Source of the DNA: Tenrec ecaudatus
Lineage: Eukaryota; Chordata; Mammalia; Afrosoricida; Tenrecidae
Reading direction: 5' to 3'
DNA: 64,000 nucleotides
Assembly (NCBI RefSeq): GCF_050624435.1
Contig: NC_134547.1
Span: forward strand, 33,567,419 to 33,631,418
The notes under the pieces are model-generated. The model ran no database searches, had not been told where the DNA came from, and saw nothing but the letters and a program-made list of their open reading frames with translations. Position numbers and translations under genes: made by a program. Positions 1 to 11,353 of the stretch are shown here, one piece after another. Numbering within the stretch: position 1 is the stretch's first letter; the number at the start of each line of letters is the position of its first letter.

Positions 1-490
1 GTCAGTGAAGGATGTCATGTCTCATAGTGGGTCTGGCCCTATGGTCCTCTCCGTGCACTGGCTGCTTTGAGTAGGAATATCATCCTCAGGGCTTGGTGGA
101 CCAGGATGTGTTCCACTCTCTCTGTCTCCCCCTTCATTTGCTCCTGTGTGCTCTGAGCAGGCATATCTCTCTCCCTGAGCTGTAGCTTCAGTGCTGTTCT
201 CTGAAGTGAATCCTTCTGCTGGGAGGTGGGGGCTGTACATGTAGTTGGGATCAGGGCCGGCCCTTAGACCTCTCTATTGGTTCCCTGCTTCATGCCGGTA
301 TGTTGCATTTGTGTCTTGGGGCACTGGGCTGAAGTCTGGTCCTTTTTCTTGCAAAGAGATGGCTCATGTAGAATTGGAACTTCAGGCACCATTATTACCC
401 TTGGTGAGATGTGGCAGGGAATTTATGCATGGGGACTTTGGGAGAGCACCTAGTACATTGTTCTTCTCCAAAGGATGAGCTCTGTTCCTA
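1..490 (-). mobile_element. L1 3' UTR fragment, cut by window edge
   Basis: Positions 1 to about 370 run closely parallel to 52791-53150, which lies in the 3' UTR of the full-length L1 at 51084-58728, in the same orientation. The similarity resumes near 470-490 at a block resembling 53165-53190, so about 90 bases in between are extra or diverged. It is non-coding LINE sequence; open frames here are incidental. The element probably continues beyond the window start. Confidence 0.85.
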
Positions 491-609
491 GAGGTTTATG
501 GAGACCTTGAACCTGTGTGGATGTCACACTCACTTGGGCAAGCCGGTAGCCAGGGGTCTTGGTTCAGGGAGATGAACATTCCCATCCCTCTGTGGTTGCT
601 CTTCCTTGC

Positions 610-910
610 TCAAGTTGACTCCAACTTATGATGGCCTTGTGTGTAGCAGATAAAAGACTGCTGGCCAGGTCCTACACCAACTGCAAGAGTGCCTTCCTAC
701 CTAGGGACTCAGTCTGTCAGCACTGTACCAGGTAATACTCAACCGTACAGTTTTCACGGGTTGATTGTCTAGAAGTAGACTGCCAGGCTTTTCTTCATGA
801 TCTGTCTGAGTCTGGGAGTGCTCCTGGAACCTGTCCACCCTGGGTGAGTCTACTCTCATGTGGAACATGAAGGCTTCCAGCACCATAACGACATGCAAGC
901 CACGGCAGTA
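610..910 (-). mobile_element. Degenerate AfroSINE/RTE-related repeat
   Basis: The start (GTTGACTCCAACTTATGATG) is the reverse-strand form of the AfroSINE/RTE 3' end. The following blocks (a GAAGTAGACTGCCAGGC segment, CCTGTCCACC, CTTCCAGCACCATAACGACA) reappear in diverged form at about 38480-38590 and 40740-40830. I take it as one old interspersed repeat, possibly composite. The assignment to a named subfamily is uncertain. Confidence 0.5.
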
Positions 911-1878
911 TGAAACACTGCCGGAATGCGCCTCATCACTGCTTCTCTTGCAAACAGCCTCTGCCCACCTTTTTAAAACAAACCGGGGGACAAGTGTCTT
1001 CTAACATCCTCCACAGGCACGTATCCTCATGCAGATGCTGACCACATTACTGAGCCCAGTTCTTAGATGTTTCTCTCCCAGCAGTGGGGAGAGGACATTC
1101 ATTATCAGACCTGCAGGTGCCATGTGGGGAATTCCATTGTATTCACAAGTAAGCGCGTTTCATTAGGAGGCACTGCAGGGTGGTAGGGAAGGGGGCTGGC
1201 AGCTTGCTCCTCCTCTTCATCCCTGCAGCACACAGCTGATCTGAAGGAAGGAGCAGGCGTTGCAGCTTCTCTGCCACTCAGTAGCAAGTCTCCAGTAAGC
1301 CCCGGGGCTCATGCTCACCCACGCAGTCCAGTCTGCTGTAAAGGCTCTGTGTAATCTGGGTAGGTAGGGGGGAAAGGTCTCTGCTGGGGGAGAGGGCAGG
1401 GACCCTGGGGTGAAGGAGGAAGGGGTCGCTGCAGACTTGTGGCCTTCAGAAGAACAAACAATTGCCAGGGAAAAAGATCTCTCAGACCTCTATTTCTTTT
1501 GCCCTCCACCTCCCACGTCAACTCCCTTGTACACCACGGAAGGGGAAAAAGGAAAATCAAGGACATATGCTTGGGCTTCTGTTTCCTTGGAACCTGGGGA
1601 CCTGAGGTCTGAGGACCTGGTCTAAGTGGCGGGCCATTGGAGAAGAGAGCAAACTAGAGGTGGCTCTTTCCATCGCCATGGGCGACTCCTGAGCAGTCAC
1701 CAGGCGCACTGGTTGGCCCTTGTGCTGTTACTACACAGTTCTGTCCAGCTTGAGGGAAGGGCTTTTGTTACCCAGGCTAGCCAGACCAGCCAGACCCTGG
1801 GGCCCATCACCTCACAGGCATCTCTGAGCAAAGGTGGGTGCTCAGAGAAGGGGTGCTGTGAGTCCTCATCAGTACACC
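911..1878. other. Single-copy sequence, no feature recognised
   Basis: Mixed-composition sequence with open frames of no more than about 85 codons that show no known domain. I see no repeat, splice-site-flanked exon or RNA gene that I can support. Confidence 0.5.
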
Positions 1879-2400
1879 TGTGTTAGTCTGGGTACTTTAG
1901 AGAAACAAACCCACAGCAACTCATGTATAAGTGAGAGTTTTATATAAAGGGTAAGTGTGCATCAAGAAAACATCCCAACCCAGTGCTGCCTAAGCCCACA
2001 AGTCCAAGATTAACCCATTAGCCCGTATGTCCAACACCAATCCACAAAGTCCTCCTCTATCTCACAAAACACATGCAATGATGCCGACTGCAGGAGGAAA
2101 GCCGAGTCAATGAACGTGTAAGCATCTCAGCGCTGGCAGGGGTCTCCACAAGGCTGCTCCAGCACCCAGGGCTGCATCAGGGTAGGTCCATGTGGCTTCT
2201 CCTCAGAAATGTTTGCAGGAAGCGAGCCTTGCCAGCTGAAGCAGGGAACTGCTAAGGCAGCTGCACCCTGGTCTGACCATCAGAAAGCAAGAGACCCGAG
2301 AACTAGAAAGGTGAGGCTCACTGAGCCCTTTATTCCTCCGCCCTTCAATTAACCCCACATGTGTTTATGGGCCAGGTTGGCACAATAAACTACCTCAACA
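1879..2400 (-). mobile_element. Solo ERVL-type LTR
   Basis: Read on the minus strand it begins TGTTGAGG, continues into a segment around TTATTGTGCCAACCTGGCCC and ends CTAACACA. The first 130 bases match the start of the plus-strand LTR at 26134, and the end carries the TTTAGAG block typical of MLT2/ERVL LTR 3' ends. At 522 bases it is a plausible complete LTR. No internal region is attached, so it is a solo LTR from recombination. No clear 5-bp target duplication remains. Confidence 0.8.
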
Positions 2401-3419
2401 CCCTTACTGCAACCAGGGATGGGAGCAACTGTCTGGCAAAGCGGAGCTGGCTGCAAGAACTTCAGAGCCAGACTGCCCACATTTGAACCCTTCACTTTCA
2501 AGTTGGGTGGCTACCTTCTTGCTGCCTCCGCTTCCATCTCTGTAGCATGGAGGCTCCCCATAGCGCCTCCCTCTGACCCTGGCTAGTGGGAGGGGGTGAG
2601 AACATCCGGGCTTCACATTCAGACCCAGCCTTGCACCCAGCGGGCCTCAATGAACTGAACTGGGACGGTGAGCGCTTTTCATGGAGGGGCGCGCTGTGAA
2701 GTGGAGGCTGCAGGGAGGCTGTGGAACATTTCCCCTGTGACGGCACAGGGAGGGCAGGAGAAGAGGGGCAGCCCTGTACAGGCAAGGAGAGCGATGACGC
2801 TTAGAAGGCAGTTCCTGCCTTCATTGCTTCCCCGCGGGCTCTCTGGGAAAGTCGCCACCAACCACTGGGGTTTTCATGCGCTTCTGAACAAGCCTATAAA
2901 AATTCCACCATTTGGTTGGCAGACAGAAGCATTGCTTTTCAAAATCTTTGACTTAGTTCCTCTTTACTTCTATTTCAGGGCCAAAGTTATTTCAAAGGAA
3001 AAAGGTGCGGGAGCGGGGGCTGCGCGTTTGTCAGCTGTATTTCCCGGTGGGTTTGTAACCTCGGGGATTTCGCTTAAGCCCACATGACATTTGTCACTTT
3101 GCTATTGCTTTCTTACCCAGAGGGGCTCAGTCCTCACGGGCATGTTTCTCTTTTTATCTGTCTGGGAGCGATGGGTGGGTGGAGGAGGGAGCCTGCATTT
3201 GCATTTTTATGCTGCCTTCTCCCTCAGTGCTGACACCGTTCCCCTCTGTCAGCTCCAGACTGCGGCTCCAGGCTGCGGTCACCATCTACATTCCGGGGCA
3301 GGGCAGCAGATGCACAGAGGCTGCTGTGGGGCCTCCAGTGGCCTCAGCCCTGGGAGAAAGAGCCAGAGACAGGACACCTGCCTCACAGTGCCCTGTGTTT
3401 GGGACTGCTCACTCTATCT
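2401..3419. other. Single-copy sequence with possible regulatory core
   Basis: No repeat or gene is recognised. Open frames of 95-139 codons have no recognisable domain. The part at 2850-3080 mixes GC-rich, CpG-containing patches with an AT-rich core (CTATAAAAATTCC, TTTGGTTGGCAGACAG). It could be conserved non-coding DNA, but only alignment with other mammals would show this. Confidence 0.35.
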
Positions 3420-4150
3420 GGTCTTTCACTCACTTATTCAATCAACGCTAATTAGTGCTTCCTGAAGGCCAGGTCCTGGGTCATGAGCTGTGGAGTCACT
3501 GTGGACAAGCCAGGTAGGACACCTGATTCCGTGGACCCTGCCCTCACCTGGGGCCCACCCTAAGGACTTAGAGTCACAGGCAGGGGCATCTCACCTAGCC
3601 TGGGGCCAGGTCAGGGGTGGGGCCCCATTAAATACCACCTGGAGGAGGTGATGTCTGCCTTGACCGTGAACCAAACCCATTTGTGATTATCAGAAAAGAC
3701 AGCCTCATCTTTCTCCCTCGAGACTGCTGGTAGATTTGAACTATGCAGTTAACAGTCCAATACGTAACCCGCAGCTCCATCAGGATCCCTTGAGAGACAG
3801 TGGGAATTGGCTTGATAAGAAGGATGCATGGGTCATGATAAAGTCTAGGGTACAGAAGGAGCTGGTGTTTGTCTGCAGGCTGGAGGGTGGGTGGTGACCA
3901 GATGAAGAAGATCCTGTAAGTTGCGGTAAGATGTTGAACTTTATCCTGGGCAGAGGCCACCTGGGTAGCAAGAGAGGATTCCAGGGGCCTGTGGAAATGA
4001 ATGGACAGAGGAGGGCAGGAGGAAGGGAGAGTCTACTGAGTCATGAAGCAGTGGTTGTTAGCTAAGAGAGAGGCAGAGAGGACACCGGACGGAAGAGAAC
4101 TATGAGTGGGCACCTGACTGGCTGTGCAGAGGAAGAGGGTCTGGCTCGGG
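3420..4150 (-). mobile_element. Probable ancient L2-type LINE relic
   Basis: Two stretches resemble the antisense form of the ancient L2-like family: CACTTATTCAATCAACGCTA followed by a CTTCCTGAAGGCCAGGTCC block near 3430-3475, and TTGAACTTTATCCTGGGCAG near 3935. The order and spacing fit one old LINE relic, but divergence is high. Confidence 0.4.
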
Positions 4151-4857
4151 TGATGGCGAGACGGTGGCAGTCGCAGGTGCATTAGACGCCCAGATAGAGG
4201 AAGGCTGTGTGTCCAGCATGTCCATGCATTCAAAGCTGGTGGGACACAGCATTTTATAAAGACCGAATACCCCCAGCTGGTCTAGAAATCCAATGTTATT
4301 CCAATTAAAAAAAATCCAGCCCATGCTTTTGTGGAATTTGTCACCATGACTTCTACAGTTTACTTGGAAGAATTAAGATCAAAGAATAACCGCGAGGATT
4401 CAAAAACCAAGGGGAAAATGATAGCACTTCTTCTGTCTCATATCAAGCCATTTGGTGACATTAGAATACATGCTAACACCGTGCTGTTGAACAGGTTAGG
4501 GTAGTTCATGCTCATTCGTCTCTGTGCTGCTCATGCAGCTGTTACCCCACAACCACAGTGGAGCAGAGGCTTCTAACAGAGGCCATGTAGCCAGCAAAGC
4601 CGAAATGATGACCACATGGCCCTAGACGGAGTTTGCTGACTTCTGGGCTAGCAATGGAGCCAAGCATTTATGGGGACACGGTGTGGCTCACAGAGATGTT
4701 ACAAACCAGAGGAAAGGAGGAAGTTTATAATAAACAGTCTTGTGTTTGGGAAAATTTTTAAAAAGATTTTAAATGGAATTCTTACATCCTTCAATAAACA
4801 AATCTCAGATGGGTTAAAAATCTATATTTAAAAAGCAGATCTTATCACATTGAAAAG
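4151..4857. other. Single-copy sequence, no feature recognised
   Basis: No gene seen. The right third (4730-4850) is AT-rich. Confidence 0.45.
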
Positions 4858-5020
4858 GTGTATATCCACTGCCATCAAGACGATTCCGACTCAAAGTGGC
4901 AGGGGTTCCAGGCTGTCAATATTTATAGGAGCAGACAGTCTGTCCTTCCACTAGAGGAGTGGCTGATGGGTTTGAACTGCTGACTTTGTGGTTACCTTGC
5001 CTCACAGTGCCAGCAGAGCT
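4858..5020 (-). mobile_element. AfroSINE
   Basis: Read on plus it runs GCCATCAAGACGATTCCGAC, a GGAGCAGACAGTCTG block, a GGGTTTGAACTGC B-box complement and ends near CAGAGCTCC. This is the antisense of a tRNA-derived AfroSINE, whose sense strand has the pol III A and B boxes at its 5' end and the RTE-like CGACTCGATGGCA tail at its 3' end. Confidence 0.85.
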
Positions 5021-5559
5021 CCTCGAACAGAGTAAAGAAAGACCTCTTAGACAAGCACCAAAAGCACTTCACCCACGTGTCCACAGACACATACTTCTCT
5101 GGCAAGAGACAGACACCCGTCCCAAGTCAACAAACAGCCAGAGTGGCAGGAGAGATTTACCCTGCAGGTCAAGGCGAGGAGCCCATCCGTGTGTGTCAAA
5201 CAGCCTTCATGTCAAAAGTGAATTTGAGTTTCTTTCCTAAAGGCACATCCGCCAATAGAAAAGTGAGGAGAGGTGAAGAGCAGGCATTTCTGAGAAGAGA
5301 AACCATGAGTGGCCCACAATAAATGAGGCTCAGCCCCCCAGTTACCAGGGGAGTGCACACTACAACACAAACCCGCTCCTTTCCCACAGTCATCTCATTG
5401 ACGAAATGCCGCAAGTCAGATAATCATTTGTGAGCATGGAGAGGTCGGGACACGATACTCAGCCACCAAGAGCAGCGCTTTGGCCACCTCTGCTGTTACT
5501 GAGAATGGGCACCCTCAGCAAAGCCCTCTCGCTTCCAACTGCGGGCCCTGCACCTGGGA
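5021..5559. other. Single-copy sequence, no feature recognised
   Basis: Nothing beyond short incidental open frames. Confidence 0.45.
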
Positions 5560-5790
5560 GAAGGGCGTTCATTGCAACGCTGTTCGTAAGAGTAAAAAAC
5601 CAGAAACCAACTAAATGGCTCTGAATGGACACCCGTTGTGGGACATTAAAGTGCTGCACTCCTGTGTATCAGCTCTGTCAACATGGATCTATCTTTAAAA
5701 ATTAATGTTGACTGAAGAAGCAAGTTGAGAACTAAGCTGTGATAACGTTTATGTAAATAAAGCAAGGGATGTGTTGTCTACCTCTATCGT
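5560..5790 (+). mobile_element. Ancient L1 3' end relic (L1M type)
   Basis: The order of blocks (GAGTAAAAAACCAGAAACCA, CTAAATGG, AACATGGATCTAT, TTGACTGAAGAAGCAAG, TTTATGTAAATAAAGC) follows the 3' untranslated part of old mammalian L1 subfamilies. Strongly diverged. Confidence 0.65.
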
Positions 5791-5797
5791 CTGCCTA

Positions 5798-5970
5798 GAT
5801 ATCCATCCATCCACCCATTTCCCACCCATCATCCATCCAGCCCTCTCACTTATCTAATATCTGCCATCTATCTGTATCTGTCTATGAGTGAGGTCATCCA
5901 TCCATCCATCCATCCATCTACCCATTTCACTTATCTAACATTTGTCAGCTATCTGTTTATCTATTGATAT
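5798..5970. repeat. TCCA/ATCT microsatellite, partly duplicated
   Basis: Runs of CCAT (5798-5840, 5897-5920) alternate with ATCT-rich stretches. The block CCC ATTTC...CACTTATCTAA occurs twice (about 5815-5860 and 5923-5942), which suggests duplication of a segment of about 100 bases followed by drift. Confidence 0.8.
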
Positions 5971-6694
5971 AAAATCATGGCTAGGTATCTCTCTTCATCA
6001 AAACAAAATAAAAAATAGTCATAAAAATATCCAAATGGTTGAAGGGAAGGAGGAGGCATTTTGGGAAAAAAAAACTGTTCCATTTCTCTCACATAGAAGA
6101 GTGACTATAAGCAAAATTGAGAGACAATTGTTTCTGTTAATTACAGATGGCAGACAAGTGGTTGTTGAGACAATTATCACAATGTGGATTAGATTTCTGA
6201 AATTGAAAGAAAGGAGGACAGCCTTGGGGTAGGCTCTCACCGCAGAGTCCTCCAGGGCCAGAGGGATGGGGGCTTGACCATCTGTGCATGGGTCCCCTTT
6301 CCCAGCTCTCACATACACTGTTGTGCTTCATGCCCTAGAACATGCCAGTCCACGCAGTTCAACACGATAGTTGACAGTTCCCCTCTGTGTATTGGACTCT
6401 CGAGGGGGAAATGATTAGAACATAGACCCATGGCTGCTGATAGCCTTTAACTTCAGGCAGCTTGAAGAAACTCTCTGGGGAGACCACGGAGATTCCAGAA
6501 GAACTCGGGAGAGTCTACAGGCCTGGTTGTGCAAGTGCCAGTCAGGCGTGGGACCCTCAGTGGGACAGTTTCCGAAAGGAAGCATCTTGCGGTGGGGGGT
6601 GAAATGGAGGTCCTGAGAGTGTGTTCAGCTCTGTGCTTCTGCTTGGCCTGTCATCTCTTGCCATGCCTCCACCCACCTCTAAGGATCCATAAAT
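5971..6694. other. Single-copy sequence, no feature recognised
   Basis: Short open frames on both strands are incidental. No repeat or gene supported. Confidence 0.45.
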
Positions 6695-6795
6695 GTAAGT
6701 CTGTGCCACTGCCTCCAGGAAGCCCTCTCTGACCTCCAGTCTGGACCACAATGACTTTCTTCGCTTCACAGTACTCTATGCACATCTTTAACTGC
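6695..6795 (+). mobile_element. Possible L2 3'-end relic
   Basis: GCCTCCAGGAAGCCCTCTCT followed by GACCTCC and a CACAGTACTCTATGCACAT block resembles the 3' part of L2. Short and diverged, so tentative. Confidence 0.45.
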
Positions 6796-6799
6796 ACTG

Positions 6800-6995
6800 C
6801 TAACAAACAAACAAACAAACAAACCACACCTCGTGCCACGGAGTAAGGGACACAGACGCATAGGGACAACATATAGGGTCTCTGAGTGACCATCCATTTG
6901 TATGGGAGCAGGTGCCTCACCTTTCTCCTGTGGAGCCGGTGAGTTTGAACAGTTGACCCTGCAGTTAGCAGGCCAACACCAACGCCCTGGCTTCA
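6800..6995 (-). mobile_element. AfroSINE with (AAAC)n
   Basis: An AAAC repeat (about 6803-6825) is followed by an antisense AfroSINE: TGGGAGCAGGTGCCTCACC, TTTCTCCTGTGGAGCCGGTG, AGTTTGAACAGTTGACC and GCAGTTAGCAGGCC. The AAAC run sits at the RTE-like 3' end, as expected for the tail of this SINE. Confidence 0.8.
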
Positions 6996-7783
6996 GCAGG
7001 GAATTGCTGGGGCTCTTTTAGAGCTGGAGCTCAGAGCTCTGTGGATCTCCCAAACCTTGTGCATCGTGCGTCCCAGGTGGAGTTTTGGTGACAAGAACAG
7101 AGTAGGGGCTTATGTAGGGTGGGGTACAAGAAATTAGAAGGTACCAGGGCCAATTTAATCAGCAAAGAGTTGGTGGGTGGCATTAGGCAGGTCTAGTTCA
7201 AGCCCAAAGGGATAGAAAACTTAACCCAACCCAAGACCCAGGGAATTTATCAGGTCAATTGACTGTTAAGTCCAGGGGCATATCCAGCCTTGGGCTAAAC
7301 TTAGATAAGGGGTTCAATCAATGTTATCTGGACCTCATCTTCCCTCTCCCTTCCACTTCCTGCATTAGAAGCATTCTTAGTTGCTGCCTTGCACGGGGAG
7401 CCTCTGCAGCTCCGGAGGTGCATCAGGATTGGCCTGGGTGGGCTCTGACTGGATCCCGTGCTGTCTCCAAACAGATCATCATGGAGGTGCAGAGTGCTGA
7501 TGCTTGGAGCCTAGCTCTCTGGAGCGAGGGCAGGATTCAAGGCACAGCAGACAAGTGGATCTGGGGGTGAAAGAGCGTTGGGAGGCAAGACTGAGTTGAC
7601 ATAACTCTCAGAGGAGAAGCAAAGCACGCTGCTCTGCGGACCCTGCCCTTCTCCCCTGCTAAAGGTGCTTTGCTTTGGAGCAGGGCATGGAAGGCTGGGC
7701 TACTGGAACCTTCTCTTGACATCACCCCTCAGGGCTGAATTGGGGTCTGCTCCCAGTCCTCACATGCTCCTGTCCCAGGTACG
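6996..7783. other. Single-copy sequence, no feature recognised
   Basis: No gene or repeat supported. Confidence 0.45.
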
Positions 7784-8065
7784 GTGAGTAAAACAGGTGA
7801 AGGAGGTCTAGCTTTGCAGTTTCAGAATTCAGACGCTGTCTTGACACCGTTGGTGAGGTGTGGCTGCCAGCTAAGTGGTGGTTCTGCATCTCCGAGAGGA
7901 CGACGCTGGAGTTTACACTGGGTCATGAGTCTAACTCATCTCTGTGGACTTTGGACAGACGTGATGATGGCAACATGTACAAACGTGCTCGACAAACTGG
8001 ATGGATGGATGGATGGTGATAAGAGCTGTACGAGCCCCCAGTAAAATGATTTTTAAAAAGAAGGA
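7784..8065 (+). mobile_element. L1 3'-terminal fragment
   Basis: From about 7955 the order ACATGTACAAACGTGCT, an ATGG microsatellite, GATAAGAGCTGTACGAGCC and AGTAAAATGATTTTTAAAAA matches the reverse complement of the 3' ends of the L1 elements at 51084 and 40964. The variant AGTAAA takes the place of the AATAAA polyadenylation signal. The 7784-7950 part is less certain. Confidence 0.7.
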
Positions 8066-8210
8066 AAAAAATGTGCTGTAACTGATGGTGGCAGCAATTG
8101 TACAATTATGCTTGATCTCGTTGAAGTATGGATTGTTATAATATCTGTAAAAACTCCCCAAAATTATATAAAAAATAAAATTAAAAGGCACTCATTAAAA
8201 AAAAGAAACT
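8066..8210 (+). mobile_element. Second L1-like 3' end, different subfamily
   Basis: A second tail (GTACAATTATGCTTGATCTC, GAAGTATGGATTGTTATAAT, then AATAAAATTAAAAGGCA and an A-rich end) directly follows the previous LINE tail. It is organised like an L1 3' end but differs in sequence. Confidence 0.5.
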
Positions 8211-8654
8211 TCGTCTACAGGGATGTGGTCAACGCCTCAACTCGGCCGACAGAGGGAATTGGGAGTTATGTGGGCATTGTAATGAGTGTTGATAATCCGT
8301 CAAGCTATTTCTCTCGATAAAACGATTACCATAGTTATTAAAAATGGAATTTCACTACTTAGACCCACAGTTGGGGAAGCGGTTCAAATGAGAGTTCACA
8401 TGCGCCCAGCTTCTGGGGCACTTGCCCAGCAACTGAGGGCGTAAGGGGTGGGAGTGTGGGGTGGGGGATTCTGAAGTCCTGAGATGACTTGGGGGATGCC
8501 GTAATGCTGCATGACTCTGACCTGCGAGCACGCACGGGAGGTAAAGAAACGGCATCCAGGGGCAGTCATCACCAGCAAGCCGATGGCTTTCATGAACTGA
8601 GCCCTTCATGGACCACGCCCAGCTGCCATGCCTGGTTATAAGAACCAAAGCTTA
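8211..8654. other. Single-copy sequence, no feature recognised
   Basis: No repeat or gene recognised. Confidence 0.45.
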
Positions 8655-8775
8655 GGGAGAATCTCAGAGATTAGATCCAAGTCACACTGTTGGGGAAACA
8701 ATGGCCCAAACAGGATTCAAACCCAGGCTGGCACATTTGAGAGCCTACACTTTTAAGCATCAGCTTTTCTGTGGA
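8655..8775 (+). mobile_element. MIR
   Basis: CTCAGAGATTAGATCCAAGT, then CAGGATTCAAACCCAGGCTG and a final TTTTAAGCATCAGC follow the core of MIR, the ancient pan-mammalian tRNA-derived SINE. Confidence 0.75.
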
Positions 8776-9317
8776 AACAGAATTGGAGAGTGAATGGATT
8801 AAATATCACAACGTTGCGAATACAAACATTAACCTCCGACAATATGTGTGCACTTGCAAACGGATGACTTGTTTTTGAAATTCAAATCTCTTTCAAATCC
8901 ACTGTGGAACGTCACTAGGGACCAACAGCGGAACTTGTTTGGTCAAGTGAGTACTATCCGCAAAAATACATTGCTGTTATAAATCAAAGAGATGATTATT
9001 CCTCATGACTAGAGCCGTCCTGGACTAAGTCCTTATGTGTCTCAAGAACTGTTCTAATCTAAGCCGTGTTTCCAGGATGATGCCTTGATCCCATGAGGCG
9101 GGATGCCAGAGGTTAGCTGCCTATTCACTAACGCCCTTTCTGCTTCCTCTTGGGCACGCAGCTTGAACACATTTCCCAGACCCCCTTGTACTTTGGCATA
9201 GCCGTGTGATTGAATTCTGATCAGTGGATTGTGAGGAAAATGACAGGTATCAGGTTCATTCCTGCCCCGTGAACATGGCCTGGCCACGATCCTATCTTTC
9301 GTCTCCCTTCCATGATG
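8776..9317. other. Single-copy sequence, no feature recognised
   Basis: AT-rich on the left, mixed on the right. No feature supported. Confidence 0.45.
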
Positions 9318-9825
9318 ACTGGGTTAGACTGGGTTTCCTGGAGAAGCAAAACCCAGGACACTCAGAGATGTCTAAGAAAGATCCTTATGTGAAGGAGCAA
9401 TTTTAGATCAACCAGGCATCCCAGCGCAGTCCAGCTCAAGCCCGTGGGTCTGATGCTAAGCCGGAGGCCTCTTCACACGCACGTGTGATATAGAAAGGGG
9501 AGGCAGGAAGCGGGGAGATCACAGGCTGGTGGATGTGGACTCGTGTGGAACCAAGTACCATGACAGGGTGCCCCTAGTACCATGACAGAGTGCCTCCAGC
9601 TCCTAGGTTGGTTCCCAGGGCCAATGGCCAACCCCTGGAGGTAGACAGAGAACCCCAGGAAGGAGGGAGGATGGAGGGCAAGAGGAAAAGGAAATGCCCC
9701 GCGTCTCGCTGATCAAAAAGGCCTCACCCCAAGGAGGCCTTATCAGGCTATGATCTGATTGAAAGGTTGGGTTCCACCCCTACACTTTCACACAGGTTCA
9801 TGTGAGTATAAAGCCTCATTGCCAC
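9318..9825 (-). mobile_element. Solo ERVL-type LTR
   Basis: The start GGGTTTCCTGGAGAAGCAAA is the complement of the ERVL LTR 3' end. The middle carries GGGGAGATCACAGGCTGGTG and the right part GATCTGATTGAAAGGTTGGG, all shared in order with the LTR at 10841-11353. No internal retroviral sequence is attached. A short internal repeat (AGTACCATGACAG) at about 9557 and 9577 is a local duplication. Confidence 0.7.
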
Positions 9826-10484
9826 AGAGACCACAGGAGCCCCATGCTGAAGATGGTGGGGGCATTGGCTCCCTGAGTCACAGGTGGAGGTGAGTGGGCC
9901 ACCCTTTAGGAGTGCTTATCTTGGCCTTTCCCTGAGTGAGAATCAAATGAAACATCTGCTGTGCTCATCTAATGAGACTGGGGCCAGTGGGTGTCTACTA
10001 CAGCTGCCAGCACTGTCTTAATTGATAGCATTTGGTACTACCCTGTTTCAGTGGGTAGACTTTACATATTTTCTCCATATTTTAATATTTCTGAAATCTT
10101 ATAATCAGATTGGGCTTTTCAGTCCCCAGCAATTTGTATTTGCTGTTAGACTAGACCGAAGAAGGAATTTGTATTTATTTCTTTTTTACATAGGGCCACT
10201 AGAAATTTGAGGTCTCTTTAAATTATATTCTCTGCTCCACATCATTGGATTACACAGAATAGTCTAGATTTAGACTTCAAACTTGCCCGATTCCTGCTGG
10301 TGATTCCAACTCTGGGGAGAATTTTTTTCATTTCTTCATCTGTGTCGGGGTAGAGACGGGCAAGTTTCCTATGTGTGGGGTTTCGCTACTTACTCATTCA
10401 CCGCCATGACTTTATGTGGCCCATTCCTCTTAACTGCCCCATGATGGTATAGAAAGCACTGGTCCACCACTCATGTGCCACTTT
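9826..10484. other. Single-copy sequence, no feature recognised
   Basis: No supported gene or repeat. 10030-10240 is AT-rich. Confidence 0.45.
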
Positions 10485-10670
10485 GTTCTACTGTGGTGAG
10501 CAGGGTGTAGGACACCCTCGTGAGATGATTGGCACAGTCACCACAACAGTGAGCTTGAACATGTCAGTGGATGATGTAGGGTCAGGCAGGGTTTTATTCT
10601 GTTGTATAGAATCTCGCCATGAGTTGGAGTTGACTTTCTCAGCTATCTATAACCCTTTAAAGCAATGATT
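10485..10670 (+). mobile_element. RTE LINE 3'-end fragment
   Basis: The blocks CTCGTGAGATGATTGGCACA, GTTTTATTCTGTTGTATAGA and CATGAGTTGGAGTTGACTT follow the order of other RTE 3' ends in the window (21650-21820, 60390-60550). Confidence 0.65.
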
Positions 10671-10840
10671 CTGTTTTACAATGAATGTGTCTTCTAATCT
10701 GTGCAGTACAGTATTTTTATTTCTAGTATGCAAGATGCTTCAATTTCATCGAATGTGAGATACATGTCACATATTGTTGTCAGGCGCCATTGAGTCTATT
10801 CTGAAGGATGGTAACACTACACGACAGAGTAGAACTGCCG

Positions 10841-10875
10841 TGTTCAGTTGGGTTTTCTAGAGAAACAAAGCAAGT

Positions 10876-10916
<41 letters not shown>

Positions 10917-11353
10917 CAAAAACCAAAACCAAAACCAAAACAAAAACAAACCATTTTTAGCGAGAAAGACTGTCTAGTCCTGCTCAAGTCCTTGGGTCAG
11001 ATGCTACCCGGGGACCCCTCCAGACTTGTACAGCTGCTGGCCAAGGCAGCAGGAAGGTGAAGTGGGGACCTAGGAGACCATAGGCCGGTGGGTGTCAACT
11101 GTGTGGATCGAAAGTTAGCAGGAACCTGACAGGATGCTCACAGCTCCTGGGATTGGCTGCCTACATGGGCTGCTGGCCCCAGAGCAAGCAAGAAGAGGGG
11201 AAAGAGAGAAGCCAGGTTTCTACCGCGTCTTATGAAAAAGACCAGACCCCTCAAGAGACACCGTCAGTCTGAGACATGATTGATAGGTTGGGCTCCACTC
11301 ACTTCCATATCTTCTTGTATGTGTGGCCAAGTTGACACAAAGCCTAACCATCA
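10841..11353 (-). mobile_element. Solo ERVL-type LTR inside AfroSINE
   Basis: On the minus strand it starts TGATGGTTAGGCTTTGTGTC, has the CAACTTGG block seen near ERVL LTR starts and ends TTTCTCTAGAAAACCCAACT followed by GAACA. The termini are TG...CA. Flanking 5-mers TGCCG and TGTCC match at three of five positions, a possible worn target duplication. A (CA)n tract lies within. Solo LTR; no gag or pol attached. Confidence 0.75.
10876..10945. repeat. (CA)n and AAAACC-type simple repeat
   Basis: About 18 CA dinucleotides are followed by imperfect CAAAAC repeats, all within the LTR 3' region. Such tracts are usually length-variable. Confidence 0.9.
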
